DNA of 64,000 nt from Desulfobulbaceae bacterium (GCA_020444175.1 JAHLLM010000008.1:1-64000), one strand, 5' to 3'. Positions 27,717 to 36,448 are shown, counted from the stretch's first letter. Notes: generated by a model from the letters alone, not told the origin. Made by a program: numbers and translations.

Positions 27717-28718
27717 TTATTTCTGAAACTGCTGAATAATAGGAACGAGCTGCTGTTGCAGTTGCTGCATCTGTTGAATGGAGTTCTGCTGGGGAACAGC
27801 CTGTTGCTGGGTGCCCGTTTGTGGAATCTGGCCAGGGACCGTGCCGGGCTGGGTCTGCTGCATTCCAGGCTGGTTGATCTGTACTGCCGGCCAGCCTGCC
27901 GGAGCCTGGCCGCCCGGGGCATTGGGGTTGTTGCCTGCCGGAGCCTGCTGCTGTGGGGCAAGCATATATTCGCCCGCCATTTTACTGGACAGCATTTTTT
28001 CCCAGACAATGAGACCGCTTCTGGCATCAACAACCCGAAATTGATATTGAAAATAGCTCATACCGCTGTTTTTCTTGGTCATATCGCGCTCATTGACCTG
28101 GAAAATGATGCCCCGCATGAAGTAATCCGCGGCCGCAACTTTTGATTTTACCGAAGCGGTCTGACTCATATCCATGGCGCTTTCTTCTTCAATATTGCTC
28201 GTAGTTTCACCGGTACCGCCGGCACCGCTGAGGGAGCCGCTTTCAAACTCTCGTTCGCGAACGCGGTCATGGGTTTTTGTTTCCAGCACCGTATCCGTCA
28301 GGGTGACAGTGAGCTCCTCATTGCTCTGCCGTACCCGTTCCTGGATAATATCTTTATAGGAAACATCATCCCTGAACAGCATAAGACCGCCGGCGTTTTC
28401 CATCAGTTTGCCGCGGATGGTTTCCTGGAAAATCTGTTCGTCAATATAGATGCCTGTCTTATTCTGAATTTTCCGGACTGTGACTATGGGCGGCCTGGCT
28501 GCTCTTACCACAAAGGGCTGCCTCACCAGATCCCGTGCCATCATGTCACAAACATAACGAAACTGGGCAACCGTAATGGTATCTGCGGCAACGGCAGCGG
28601 GCAGCGCCTCCACCGGGCGTACCTGGTTGGCGGCCTGGGGAACGGTTTTTGTCGTGCCGCCACAACCGGCAAGCAGGAAAATTGGCAGCAGAGCTGTTAA
28701 ATAATAGAGTTTTCTCAT
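27717..28718 (-). CDS. LpoB-like lipoprotein with Gln-rich C-terminal tail
   Basis: A lipoprotein signal peptide (LTALLPIFLLAGC, Cys19) is followed by an LpoB/PF13036-like domain (VTVRKIQNKTGIYIDEQIF, then ETIRGKLMENAGGLMLFRDD and a YFMRGIIFQVN strand). Residues from about 255 on are low-complexity Gln/Pro/Gly. In E. coli, LpoB is an outer-membrane activator of penicillin-binding protein 1b and its flexible linker is N-terminal; here the flexible part is at the other end. The start overlaps the preceding stop by one base (TAATG), and the giant gene begins 18 bases downstream. It may serve as an assembly or export partner for the giant protein rather than a cell-wall regulator. Confidence 0.82.
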   Translation of the reverse strand: MRKLYYLTALLPIFLLAGCGGTTKTVPQAANQVRPVEALPAAVAADTITVAQFRYVCDMMARDLVRQPFVVRAARPPIVTVRKIQNKTGIYIDEQIFQETIRGKLMENAGGLMLFRDDVSYKDIIQERVRQSNEELTVTLTDTVLETKTHDRVREREFESGSLSGAGGTGETTSNIEEESAMDMSQTASVKSKVAAADYFMRGIIFQVNERDMTKKNSGMSYFQYQFRVVDARSGLIVWEKMLSSKMAGEYMLAPQQQAPAGNNPNAPGGQAPAGWPAVQINQPGMQQTQPGTVPGQIPQTGTQQQAVPQQNSIQQMQQLQQQLVPIIQQFQK

Positions 28719-29362
28719 TACTTCACACCTGTAATTTTTTGCAGTAAATGCTCGGCAGCCTGCGCTGCAGCCTGGTCCCGTGACTGATGCCGCGCCGAAG
28801 AAACCATGGCAACCTTACCGGTCATGGTATTGACTGCTCGCAGAAACACTGTTGTCTCTCCTGAATCCGAGCTGGAGCTTGCCACTCCCTTGAGCACAAA
28901 TTTTACACCCTTTCGTGCCAGATCAGGCCGTGGGGAATCATCAATAAACCGTTCCTCCGGGGCATCGAAAAGGGTGATATCGCTGTTTGATGTTAATTTC
29001 TGGCTGATTATCTCGCGGATACTCTGCCCGGCATCGGCAGAAACTTCCTCCGCATCGATCACTCTTTCAGCATTGACCGGGCCGAGAACGACAGTTGTGC
29101 CGGCCATTGTGCCGCCCTGGGCTGTCATGCCGCCGCCTGCCATATTATCGCCTCCGGCAGGGATCATGGAACCGCCATGATTTTCCGAGGCCTGACGGAG
29201 CACATCTTCAGGCAGCTGGCCGCCCTGGTCGCTTGTCGGAGTGAAAACATCCGGTGGAGGTGTATCGAGTGCCGCTTCCTCATGGGCACAACCGCAGAAA
29301 AAAGCGCTTATCAACAGGACGAAAAAGAGATGTTTTGTAAACTGTTTCATAGGATTTCTCAT
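28718..29362 (-). CDS. CsgG/LpoB-like small lipoprotein
   Basis: Reading from the ATG that overlaps the previous stop (ATGA at 29362-29359), the protein has a short lipoprotein signal (FFVLLISAFFCGC), a Gly/Met-rich linker (MIPAGGDNMAGGGMTAQGGT), and an alpha/beta domain (REIISQKLTSNSDITLFDA, GVKFVLKGVASSSSDSGETT, VFLRAVNTMTGKVAMVSSA) resembling the CsgG/LpoB fold, in which a nascent strand set packs against helices. An alternative ATG at 29350 is equally plausible. It is located in the periplasm, tethered by lipid. The tight overlaps on both sides indicate co-translation with its neighbours. Confidence 0.75.
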   Translation of the reverse strand: MRNPMKQFTKHLFFVLLISAFFCGCAHEEAALDTPPPDVFTPTSDQGGQLPEDVLRQASENHGGSMIPAGGDNMAGGGMTAQGGTMAGTTVVLGPVNAERVIDAEEVSADAGQSIREIISQKLTSNSDITLFDAPEERFIDDSPRPDLARKGVKFVLKGVASSSSDSGETTVFLRAVNTMTGKVAMVSSARHQSRDQAAAQAAEHLLQKITGVK

Positions 29363-29751
29363 TTTGCAGGAGTACGGATCAAAAAACGGAAGGTATTGAT
29401 ATCTCGTCGTATGCTGCCGACCTGGAGCGTTTTCACTGTTTGCGGAGAAAGATGCTCGGTATGCCATTCGCTTTCCTCAACAGCGATGTTGCGGCTGTCG
29501 AAGAAAGTGACCTTCCAGTCTATCCAGATAGGTTTCTTTTCTTCTCTGCTTATGCAGCGCAGCATGACATCGACGTGGCCGGAAGGAAGGCGTTCCGCGT
29601 GGTGATCCAGCAGCTTCAGGTTCTTTACAATCTTATTGTCCAGAAAATCAACTGGATACCCCTCTTTGTGCATGGCGTCACTGCCCGGGTCTGTCGGAGC
29701 ACAGGCAAAGGAAAATAAAAGTGTCATCAAAATAAGGGCATATCTGACCAT
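29359..29751 (-). CDS. YcfL-like (DUF1425) lipoprotein
   Basis: About 130 residues: a signal peptide with lipobox (LMTLLFSFAC), then a beta-rich domain with a conserved-looking core (VDVMLRCISREEKKPIWIDWKVTF and SEWHTEHLSPQTVKTLQ), matching the YcfL/DUF1425 family. In enterobacteria ycfL lies directly upstream of lpoB, and the same pairing is seen here two genes apart, which supports both calls. The ATG at 29751 has GGGAG eight bases upstream. Function is unknown in the family; the fixed neighbourhood suggests it belongs to a lipoprotein complex with LpoB-type proteins. Confidence 0.75.
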   Translation of the reverse strand: MVRYALILMTLLFSFACAPTDPGSDAMHKEGYPVDFLDNKIVKNLKLLDHHAERLPSGHVDVMLRCISREEKKPIWIDWKVTFFDSRNIAVEESEWHTEHLSPQTVKTLQVGSIRRDINTFRFLIRTPAK

Positions 29752-29785
29752 ATGGGGTTCTCCCTTAAGCAATTCGAAAAAGAAC

Positions 29786-31591
29786 TTATAAATAATTGGT
29801 TTCGGTTAGCTCGATAATTTTATCCCTGATTTCGGTAAAATCAGGATCATTGAACGCTACTTTGGCCTTCACGCAGTAGAGAAAGCCGCGGGCCAGCTCA
29901 TCAATGGCAATCTCTTTTTCCCTTCTGCTCAGATGATAGCGGGCGCTTTCCAGGAAATCCTTTTCTCTTTTTTCAAACTGTTTCTGGACAACGTCTGCCA
30001 GCTGTTTGACAATCTGGGTCCGCAGTTTTTCCCGGACTTCCGTATCCGTGGGCAGGGTAAGCGGGTCACCTTCAATGCCTGCCAGTTCAAGGGCATCCTG
30101 GTAGTCGTCCTCGGCCTGGTAGTTGGCATTGAATTCCTGGGCATAGGTGATGCGTCCTTTGCTTGTGTCAAAAATCCGCACCGCAACATTGGCGAAACCT
30201 TTGATCACGCTTCTTCCCTTGTTGATGGTAAAATTGCCATACTCAGGAATTTTAATGGTCTTGGGCGGGGCCTGGGACATGTTCTGGCCGTTACTGGTTT
30301 GCAGGAAGAGCTCATATTCCGGATTGATTCCCATTTTTTCTCCAACAGGAACACGTACCGTGCTCTGTCGCTCATTGTTCTGCTGATCAATATTGAGCAG
30401 TGAGACATTGCCGGTGACGATAAGATCGACATTGAGGATATTGGCTACCTCCGTGTACTCCCTTTTGTGCTCTTCAATCAGGATATCTATTTTACCGCGC
30501 TCAACAATATTGATGCCATAGGGCAGGATGCGGAACAGATAACTGATCAGGGCATCGGAGAACTGGGTGCCCACATCAGGACTGTCTTTGGGGGAATCAA
30601 AGGCCGGGATGGCAATATAACGCTGCACCTTTTCAAGCACCTCATCTCTGGTATCCCGATGTATTTCAAAGATGCCGGGAAGGTCCGGATTAAGCTCAAA
30701 GCCCTTGACAGCTTCAAGATAGGCGCGATTCAAATCGTTTCTGTCGAGTCTTTTCCGGGCCTGGTTCAGATAAAACCGGGCACCGTTACGGCGGATTGTA
30801 TCCAGCATATCCGACATGTCATCCTTATACTGACTCTGGTTCAGTTCAAGAAAGGCTTTGTAGTACTGCTGCTTTCCTGTGAGCTCCCTGTTCTTTTTCT
30901 TGAGAATAGCAATCTCCTGTTTTTTAACTTCCGCCTGAAATCGGCTCTGTTCAGCCGGCGGAAAACCAAGGTCCAGCCACTGCTGCATAGCTGCCTGGGC
31001 ATCTTTGACCTTGCCCGCCTGGTAGGCGCTGATGATCACATCTTCCAGAAAGCTGCCGTAGCTTTGGGTGAATTCGTTTTTAAGGAGCGGAAGATCGGCA
31101 AAGTCGGGATCTGTCTGGCTGATTGCATCAAGAGATTTTTTGGCGTCGACAAACTGCCTGGCGGCCAGCAGATCGCGCACCTGCTGGGCACGGCTGCGGT
31201 TGGCATCGTCAAGCTGTGCAAGGCTGCTCTGGTATTTCCTGATATCGCTGCCAAGCAGAGAGCCGTCCGGGTCGAATTCAGAGGCCCTCTGCAGTCTGGC
31301 AAGACTTGCCCGCAGAAGAGGAGCAGTCACCACATTTGAACTCTGCATATTGGCGGCAGCCTCTTGCCTCGCCTTTTCGGCCAGTTGCGGTCTGATCTGG
31401 TTCAGTGCATCCATGGCCGTCTTGTTGGAAGGATTTTCCCGCAGAATGTTGACATAATGCCTGTGGGCGGTCTCTAGATCGCCGCTCATCATTGCATCCT
31501 GGGCAAGCTTCAGGTCCGGGGATGGGACACAGGCGACAAGAAAGAGAAAGAGGAAGGCGCAGGGCCAGATGCAAAGTTTAAAGCTTCTCAT
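29786..31591 (-). CDS. TPR lipoprotein with CsgG-like domain
   Basis: The first gene of the operon encodes about 600 residues: a lipobox (CAFLFLFLVAC), TPR-like helices in the first 330 residues (DAMMSGDLETAHRHYVNIL, RNDLNRAYLEAVKGFELNP), then a CsgG-like domain (YIAIPAFDSPKDSPDVGTQF, NIVERGKIDILIEEHKREYT, LNVDLIVTGNVSLL) and a helical C-terminus. CsgG forms the outer-membrane pore for curli subunits; the extra TPR part is absent there and could bind a client. The ATG at 31591 is preferred over TTG at 31597 because GGAGA sits nine bases upstream. It resembles COG3014-type proteins that neighbour LpoB and YcfL homologues in other genomes. Confidence 0.78.
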   Translation of the reverse strand: MRSFKLCIWPCAFLFLFLVACVPSPDLKLAQDAMMSGDLETAHRHYVNILRENPSNKTAMDALNQIRPQLAEKARQEAAANMQSSNVVTAPLLRASLARLQRASEFDPDGSLLGSDIRKYQSSLAQLDDANRSRAQQVRDLLAARQFVDAKKSLDAISQTDPDFADLPLLKNEFTQSYGSFLEDVIISAYQAGKVKDAQAAMQQWLDLGFPPAEQSRFQAEVKKQEIAILKKKNRELTGKQQYYKAFLELNQSQYKDDMSDMLDTIRRNGARFYLNQARKRLDRNDLNRAYLEAVKGFELNPDLPGIFEIHRDTRDEVLEKVQRYIAIPAFDSPKDSPDVGTQFSDALISYLFRILPYGINIVERGKIDILIEEHKREYTEVANILNVDLIVTGNVSLLNIDQQNNERQSTVRVPVGEKMGINPEYELFLQTSNGQNMSQAPPKTIKIPEYGNFTINKGRSVIKGFANVAVRIFDTSKGRITYAQEFNANYQAEDDYQDALELAGIEGDPLTLPTDTEVREKLRTQIVKQLADVVQKQFEKREKDFLESARYHLSRREKEIAIDELARGFLYCVKAKVAFNDPDFTEIRDKIIELTETNYL

Positions 31592-31597
31592 TGACAA

Positions 31598-32278
31598 TTT
31601 TCTCCATTTTTGCAGAAACCATTTCTGGAACCGCTTTGAAAGGGGAAACCATTTTTTTCAGAAAGGCCGGAAAAATACAGGTTGGATTTAAGCAGTTTTT
31701 TCTCCTGGGTGTTTGATGGAGTCGAAAAGGGTCAAAAACTGACGAGCAGTCGTATGTAATATCAACAAGCTAAATTTGCCTCGGCAGTGGTTGAGCGGGT
31801 CTTTACGAAACCGTCAATATTTCATTCTGTTTGAGAAAAAAAATACTCCGTAATATCTGTTTATCAGTATATTTAATTTAGAGCCACTATGAACCAATAT
31901 ATAGAAATTGTTACTTATTTTCCATAGAGCTGTCAATGCTAAATAAATTTTTAATTTTATAACACGAAGATCTGCCCTATTCACATCACCCCCAAGATGT
32001 TCTTTTTAGGGAACCAAACAAATACATGGATAGCAATTTTTTCTAAAGAAAAAAGAGTCGCAATGGTATAGATATCATGCAGAACTGAAATTTTTTCCCT
32101 GCAATACATGCAGGGACTCTGATTCGCCTCCTCTGAAGCGACCGGAAATGGCATCATCCTGCTGGCGGGCCCTCTTAAGGAAAAGAGAGGAAATTTTTGC
32201 TATCTCATACATGTTTGGAAGATCCGGACTGGGGTAAAAGGAGGTCAGACAACATTTTGGGCAACAAAATCGTATTTC
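31598..32278. other. Long A/T-rich intergenic region between divergent genes
   Basis: About 680 bases separate the giant-protein operon from RecD2. It holds a MITE copy (31715-31816, listed separately) and otherwise A/T-rich DNA. A GGAGG at about 32241 lies too far from the RecD2 ATG to serve it. A minus-strand frame with CCPKCC covers 32075-32332, but I do not call it. The operon promoter must lie in the first 120 bases or across the MITE. Confidence 0.4.
31715..31816. mobile_element. MITE-like element, copy 2 (inverted relative to copy 1)
   Basis: The minus strand reads GACGGTTTCGTAAAGACCCG then CTCAACCACTGCCGA, and further on CTTGTTGATATT, aligning along its length with 382-482. The other end (GATGGAGTCGAAAA) is more degenerate. 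No target duplication is visible, so this copy is older. It lies about 125 bases upstream of the five-gene lipoprotein/giant operon. Confidence 0.7.
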
Positions 32279-34762
32279 ATGAACCTTATCACTGAAACAC
32301 TGCGCTGCATCGTCCAGCGGGTCACCTATCATAATCCGGAGAGCGGCTGGTCTGTTCTCCGGGTTCAGTCATTTGACAGCCCGGAAAAACAGGAGACCGT
32401 CACGGTTCACCAGACCAAGGTCTTTGCCGGAGCAACCATGGAGTTCCGTGGCGCCTGGACCGTGCATCCGCAGTTTGGGCGTCAGTTCAAGGCCGTTGAA
32501 GCCATTGAAAAAAAACCGGCAACCGCTGCTGCCCTGGAAAAATATCTGGGGTCCGGCCTGATCAAGGGCGTTGGCCCGAAAACCGCAAAGAAAATCGTCA
32601 GCCATTTTAAAGACAAGACCCTGGAGATCTTTGAACAGGAGATCGAGCGCCTTACAGAGGTGCCGGGCATTGCCCGGAAAAAACTGATTATGATCGAAGA
32701 GGCCTGGCGAGAGCACCGAGCCATCCGCGAGGTCATGATGTTTCTGCAGGGGCACGGCATCTCCACCCTCTTTGCCGTGCGCATCTACAAGGAGTATGGC
32801 GACAGAGCTGTGGCCATGGTGACGGAAGATCCCTACCGGCTGGCCCAGGATTTTTACGGCATCGGCTTTTTTTCGGCGGACAAGGTAGCCCTGTCCATAG
32901 GCCTCGCCAGGGACAGCCGGCAGCGCATCATTGCTGCGATTCGCCATGTTCTTGCCGCCAGCCGCGAACAGGGGCACTGTTATCTCACAGCCAACCAGAT
33001 TGCCCGGGAGACGCAAAAACTGCTGGACATGGAGCTTGGTGATCTGCTTGATCTGTATCTTGAGACAATGCGGCAGGAGAACCAGCTCAAGGTGCGTCTG
33101 CTGGCCGGTTCTACAGGGAATGAGCAGCTTTGCTATTACTCCAAGTCCCTCTTCTATGATGAGGAAACGGTTGCCGCCAAAATTCTGGGCATGGGCGGGA
33201 TGGTCACACTTGACGATAAACGGGTGGCGGACTGGATCGAGCACTATTGTCGCAAAAAGGAATTATCCTTAAGCCCGGAGCAGGCAGAGGCCGTGGGAGG
33301 CGTTGTCCGGTACCGCTGTGCCGTTCTCACCGGAGGGCCAGGCTGCGGCAAGACCACCACCACCCTGGTCATAGTGAGATTGCTTGAGGCTATGGGAAAA
33401 GAGGTGTTGCTGGCCGCTCCCACAGGTCGGGCTGCCCAGCGCATGAGTGAGGTCATTGAGCGTGAGGCCAAGACCCTGCACCGCTTGCTGGAATGGCAGC
33501 GTGATCGGTTTAAGAAAAATGAGGAAGATCAGCTTTCAGCCGATTTTCTCATTGTCGATGAATGCTCCATGCTCGATATCAGTCTCACGGCTTCACTCCT
33601 CAAGGCCGTGCCGTCAGGATGTCAGCTGCTTTTTATCGGTGATGCGGATCAGCTTCCCTCGGTGGGAGCCGGGAATGTTTTAAAGGACATTATTGCCTCC
33701 GGGCTTGTCCCCTGTTTCCGGCTCAATCAAATCTTCCGGCAGGCCAGGGAATCTTTGATTATCAAATATGCCCATAAGGTGAACAGCGGCGTGACGCCGG
33801 AAATCGAATCCCCCTTCAAGAAACCGGAAATATGGCAGGACGGCAGCGATTGCCTGTTTATCGATTCCGATGAGGCCACCAACGAGCAGATAAGTTTTAT
33901 TCATCGGGTGAAAAGGACATTTGACTGGCAGCTTCCCCAGCTTGAAGGGTTGTCCGGGCAAGAAAGTCCTTATCGATTCAGAACGGAAGAAGCCATAACA
34001 TCGGCCTATGAACATGATTTTGTCGTACCCGACAAATTCAGGCATGTGAACCTTGAAGAGGTGAAACAGGCGGAAACAAAGGTTAAGGAATTGAAGGCGG
34101 TTCTGAAAAAAGTGCATCCCTGGTCATCGCTTCACTACGGACTTGCCGCCGTCGCCATTGTCAGTAGGCTCTATACGGAATGGATTCCAAAGTATCTTGG
34201 CCAGAACAGTGAAATCCAGGTTCTTTCTCCCATGACCCGCGGAACGCTGGGTACGGCCAACCTCAATAGAATCCTGCAGCAGGCGGCCAACCCGCCGGTG
34301 GAGGGAAAGCGTCAGATGCAGCTGGGCGAGCGGATTTTCCGGGAGGGGGACAGGGTTATCCATCGCCGCAATAACTATGACCTTGAGGTTTTTAATGGGG
34401 ATATAGGGCGTATCATCTCCATTGATAATGAAAATGTAACCTGCGTGGTCGCCTTTTTTCCGGATGGCAGGGAGGTTCTGTATAGGCGGGAGGATATTGT
34501 TGAGCTTGACCTTGCCTACGCCATCACCATTCATAAGTCACAGGGCAGTGAGTTCAAGGCTGTTATCATTCCCATTCTGACCCAGCATTTCAAAATGCTC
34601 TATCGCAACCTCATCTATACAGGTCTGACCAGGGCTCGGGAGCTTGCCGTTTTTGTCGGCACCCGCAAGGCCCTTGCCATGGCCATCCGCCAGCAGGACA
34701 CGAGCCTGCGACAGACCGCCTTGGAATTTCTGCTGCGTCAGGGTGAAAAGAAAAATCAATAA
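32279..34762 (+). CDS. recD2: ATP-dependent RecD2-type DNA helicase
   Basis: 827 residues with the RecD2 layout: an N-terminal OB-like part, helix-hairpin-helix repeats (GLIKGVGPKTAKKIV and LTEVPGIARKKLI, residues about 93-140), Walker A GGPGCGKTTTT (about 357), Walker B VDECSMLD (about 424), and the SF1 motifs FRLNQIFRQ and AYAITIHKSQGSEF near the end. It is a 5'-3' helicase involved in repair, acting without RecB/RecC. About 75-100 residues inserted between FIHRVKRTF and the motif QVLSPMTRGTLGT (residues about 540-615) are unusual for the family. The ATG has no good ribosome site nearby. Confidence 0.92.
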   Translation: MNLITETLRCIVQRVTYHNPESGWSVLRVQSFDSPEKQETVTVHQTKVFAGATMEFRGAWTVHPQFGRQFKAVEAIEKKPATAAALEKYLGSGLIKGVGPKTAKKIVSHFKDKTLEIFEQEIERLTEVPGIARKKLIMIEEAWREHRAIREVMMFLQGHGISTLFAVRIYKEYGDRAVAMVTEDPYRLAQDFYGIGFFSADKVALSIGLARDSRQRIIAAIRHVLAASREQGHCYLTANQIARETQKLLDMELGDLLDLYLETMRQENQLKVRLLAGSTGNEQLCYYSKSLFYDEETVAAKILGMGGMVTLDDKRVADWIEHYCRKKELSLSPEQAEAVGGVVRYRCAVLTGGPGCGKTTTTLVIVRLLEAMGKEVLLAAPTGRAAQRMSEVIEREAKTLHRLLEWQRDRFKKNEEDQLSADFLIVDECSMLDISLTASLLKAVPSGCQLLFIGDADQLPSVGAGNVLKDIIASGLVPCFRLNQIFRQARESLIIKYAHKVNSGVTPEIESPFKKPEIWQDGSDCLFIDSDEATNEQISFIHRVKRTFDWQLPQLEGLSGQESPYRFRTEEAITSAYEHDFVVPDKFRHVNLEEVKQAETKVKELKAVLKKVHPWSSLHYGLAAVAIVSRLYTEWIPKYLGQNSEIQVLSPMTRGTLGTANLNRILQQAANPPVEGKRQMQLGERIFREGDRVIHRRNNYDLEVFNGDIGRIISIDNENVTCVVAFFPDGREVLYRREDIVELDLAYAITIHKSQGSEFKAVIIPILTQHFKMLYRNLIYTGLTRARELAVFVGTRKALAMAIRQQDTSLRQTALEFLLRQGEKKNQ

Positions 34763-34825
34763 AGGAGTTTGTGGCCAGGTTGTGCAGAATACGCTCTTTT
34801 CAAGGCCTCTGATTGCTTTTTTACC

Positions 34826-35095
34826 TTAATCCTGTTTACCATCTTTATCCTTTTCCACCTTTCCGACAATTTCCACAATAGTATCAATTCTCGACTTGGG
34901 CGGTTCAAAGATAGAGTGCTGTTCTTCCTTTGAATAGTTTTCTGCTATAAACTGCTGGATGGGAATCATTTCAAACCAGCAGTCGAGGATTTTTCCACAG
35001 GGGAGCCCTTCTTTCATGGTGCGGCAATAGTGGAAGGGAAGAAAATGTCCAAGCATGCGGCAATAGCCTTCTCTTTTATCATATTTTTTTTTCAT
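34826..35095 (-). CDS. Small Cys-containing conserved protein
   Basis: 89 residues with four Cys in the first 40 (CRMLGHFLPFHYCR, GLPCGKILDCWFEMIPIQ) and a charged C-terminus. The spacing C-x12-C-x9-C-x5-C suggests a metal site or Fe-S cluster. I recall similar small proteins in sulfate-reducing Desulfobacterota, without known function. The protein is soluble with no signal peptide. It lies convergent with RecD2, 64 bases away. Confidence 0.65.
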   Translation of the reverse strand: MKKKYDKREGYCRMLGHFLPFHYCRTMKEGLPCGKILDCWFEMIPIQQFIAENYSKEEQHSIFEPPKSRIDTIVEIVGKVEKDKDGKQD

Positions 35096-35257
35096 CTGGC
35101 TGCCTGCTCAAAAGCCGTTTCAAAAAGAAATGGGACTGGCTCTTGTTTCTGGGTTTTGCGGGGAAGTTTCCGAGTCATTTTCGTTGCCGAGCGCATTTCG
35201 TATTATGACGCTATATTAACGTGTTACAAAATAAATTTTGCTGGATGAATAAATTGT

Positions 35258-35286
35258 TTGACAACAAATTTTTTTTCCCGTATTAG
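35258..35286 (+). promoter_or_regulatory. Sigma-70-type promoter for the acidic zinc-ribbon gene
   Basis: TTGACA at 35258-35263 and TATTAG at 35281-35286 are separated by exactly 17 bases. It lies about 145 bases upstream of the ATG at 35431, implying a long leader. Confidence 0.5.
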
Positions 35287-35430
35287 CAGAAATTAATACA
35301 TGATATTTTTTATTTTTGACACTGTTTTCTCTGTTCCGGCAAAGACCGGGAGCCTCAATCTGACGGCAACTCGTGTACTTCACATGTTATCTTAAAAGAA
35401 AACAGTCTTCAGCAGGGGAGGATTTCCAAT

Positions 35431-35718
35431 ATGGAGTCATTTGAATTTGAAGATGATGCAAATGAAATTGATGATGAAGAATCAATTGAGCTGGAGTCTT
35501 TTAGTGAGGAAGATGTGTTCGATGAAGATGAAGAGGATGACGTCATTGATGATGACGAGTGTTTTTGCTTTAATTGTGAACAGACAGTGGACCCGGAAGA
35601 AGATTTGAAGGAATGCGAGAACTGTGGCGTCTACTTTTATGTCTGTACAGCGTGCAACGAGGAAATACTCGCGGATGAGAACATGTGCTTCCACTGCCAG
35701 GAAGAAGAATTTCTCTAG
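35431..35718 (+). CDS. Acidic protein with double zinc ribbon
   Basis: 95 residues. The first 45 are extremely acidic (EDDANEIDDEESIELE, FDEDEEDDVIDDDE). The rest contains four CxxC-type knuckles (CFNC, CENC, CTAC, CFHC), spaced like two zinc ribbons side by side. GGGGAGG precedes the ATG. Zinc-ribbon domains of this size bind nucleic acid or partner proteins. The acidic tail would disfavour DNA binding on its own, so a protein-interaction or DNA-mimic role is possible. It appears to be a single-gene unit. The stop TAG is followed at once by a dispersed repeat. Confidence 0.75.
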   Translation: MESFEFEDDANEIDDEESIELESFSEEDVFDEDEEDDVIDDDECFCFNCEQTVDPEEDLKECENCGVYFYVCTACNEEILADENMCFHCQEEEFL

Positions 35719-35800
35719 GAGCTTTTCTGAGAACTCCCTTTTTCCCCAATTTTTACGGTACTCCTCGGGTAGTAAAAATGCTCACATATGATCTATCTTC
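35719..35800. repeat. Dispersed repeat element, partial copy
   Basis: This segment (GAGAACTCCCTTTTTCCCC then AAAAATGCTCACATATG) matches the left half of the copy at 11701-11824 at many positions. Like that copy it begins immediately after a TAG stop codon, with AGGAGCTT here and AGGAGGCT there. The right half with GAATAGTTAC is missing. Confidence 0.55.
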
Positions 35801-35880
35801 TACGCGTTCTGTTTTTTCTGTTCCTTGAGCTGGAAAAAATGTCTCTTCATGGACAACTTTCTGGAAAAAAGCATTGGGCT

Positions 35881-36435
35881 TTAAAATTTCGGCAGAAAAT
35901 CCTGTTTTTCCGCCTGTCGCCAGTGAGCCTTGATCAACAGCCATTCGTTGTCTTCCCGCTTCAGTTTCATTTCAAAACGATAGAGATCTGCCTGCAAATC
36001 AAGCAACGTGTCCACGGTTTTTACCGGCAGGTCAGCCATGGCAACCAGGACGATTACATCTGCCTCATCTTCTTGGAGCAAGGTGAACTTTTCAATGCGG
36101 GTTAAAAGGTGAATATTGTCATGCCTCAGAAAATAACCGGCCGCCACCCGAACAAGATCCTGTTTGCTTCGCCTCTGCTCATCCCCGTAATTATCAGATA
36201 TTAATTTTCGTATTCCCCCCAAATCCCTTTTTTCTGCAGCCTCTTCTCCTGCTGCTACAAAGAGCCTGATCTGTTCTTCCGGGGTTCCTTTCGGGCCGCA
36301 GCCCGGCATTGCGCTGAGAAGAAAAATAAGAAACAGGAAACAGGCAATCTTGATGGATTTCTGCTTTTTCAAAGAGGAAAATGTGCGAATGTCATTCATA
36401 AATGCGGGACCGTGAATACTTTTTTTCCAGTTCAT
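35881..36435 (-). CDS. Lipoprotein with NTF2-like domain
   Basis: 184 residues with a lipoprotein signal (CFLFLIFLLSAMPGC) after a basic leader and a compact alpha/beta domain (EEQIRLFVAAGEEAAEKRDL, DADVIVLVAMADLPVKTVD, EWLLIKAHWRQAE) of the NTF2/SnoaL type. Such domains bind small ligands or act as accessory modules. It is probably attached to a membrane in the periplasm. No ribosome site is evident before the ATG at 36435; an ATG at 36399 is an alternative. Two copies of the palindrome AGAATATTCT lie just upstream of the gene. Confidence 0.72.
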   Translation of the reverse strand: MNWKKSIHGPAFMNDIRTFSSLKKQKSIKIACFLFLIFLLSAMPGCGPKGTPEEQIRLFVAAGEEAAEKRDLGGIRKLISDNYGDEQRRSKQDLVRVAAGYFLRHDNIHLLTRIEKFTLLQEDEADVIVLVAMADLPVKTVDTLLDLQADLYRFEMKLKREDNEWLLIKAHWRQAEKQDFLPKF

Positions 36436-36448
36436 CGGGGCAGCTTAA

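Noticed and set aside
32075-32332. Minus-strand frame of 85 codons with CCPKCC, overlapping the start of recD2
   Set aside because: The start codon lies inside recD2, no ribosome site is seen and the Cys pattern alone is not enough; it could be revisited if homologues appear.
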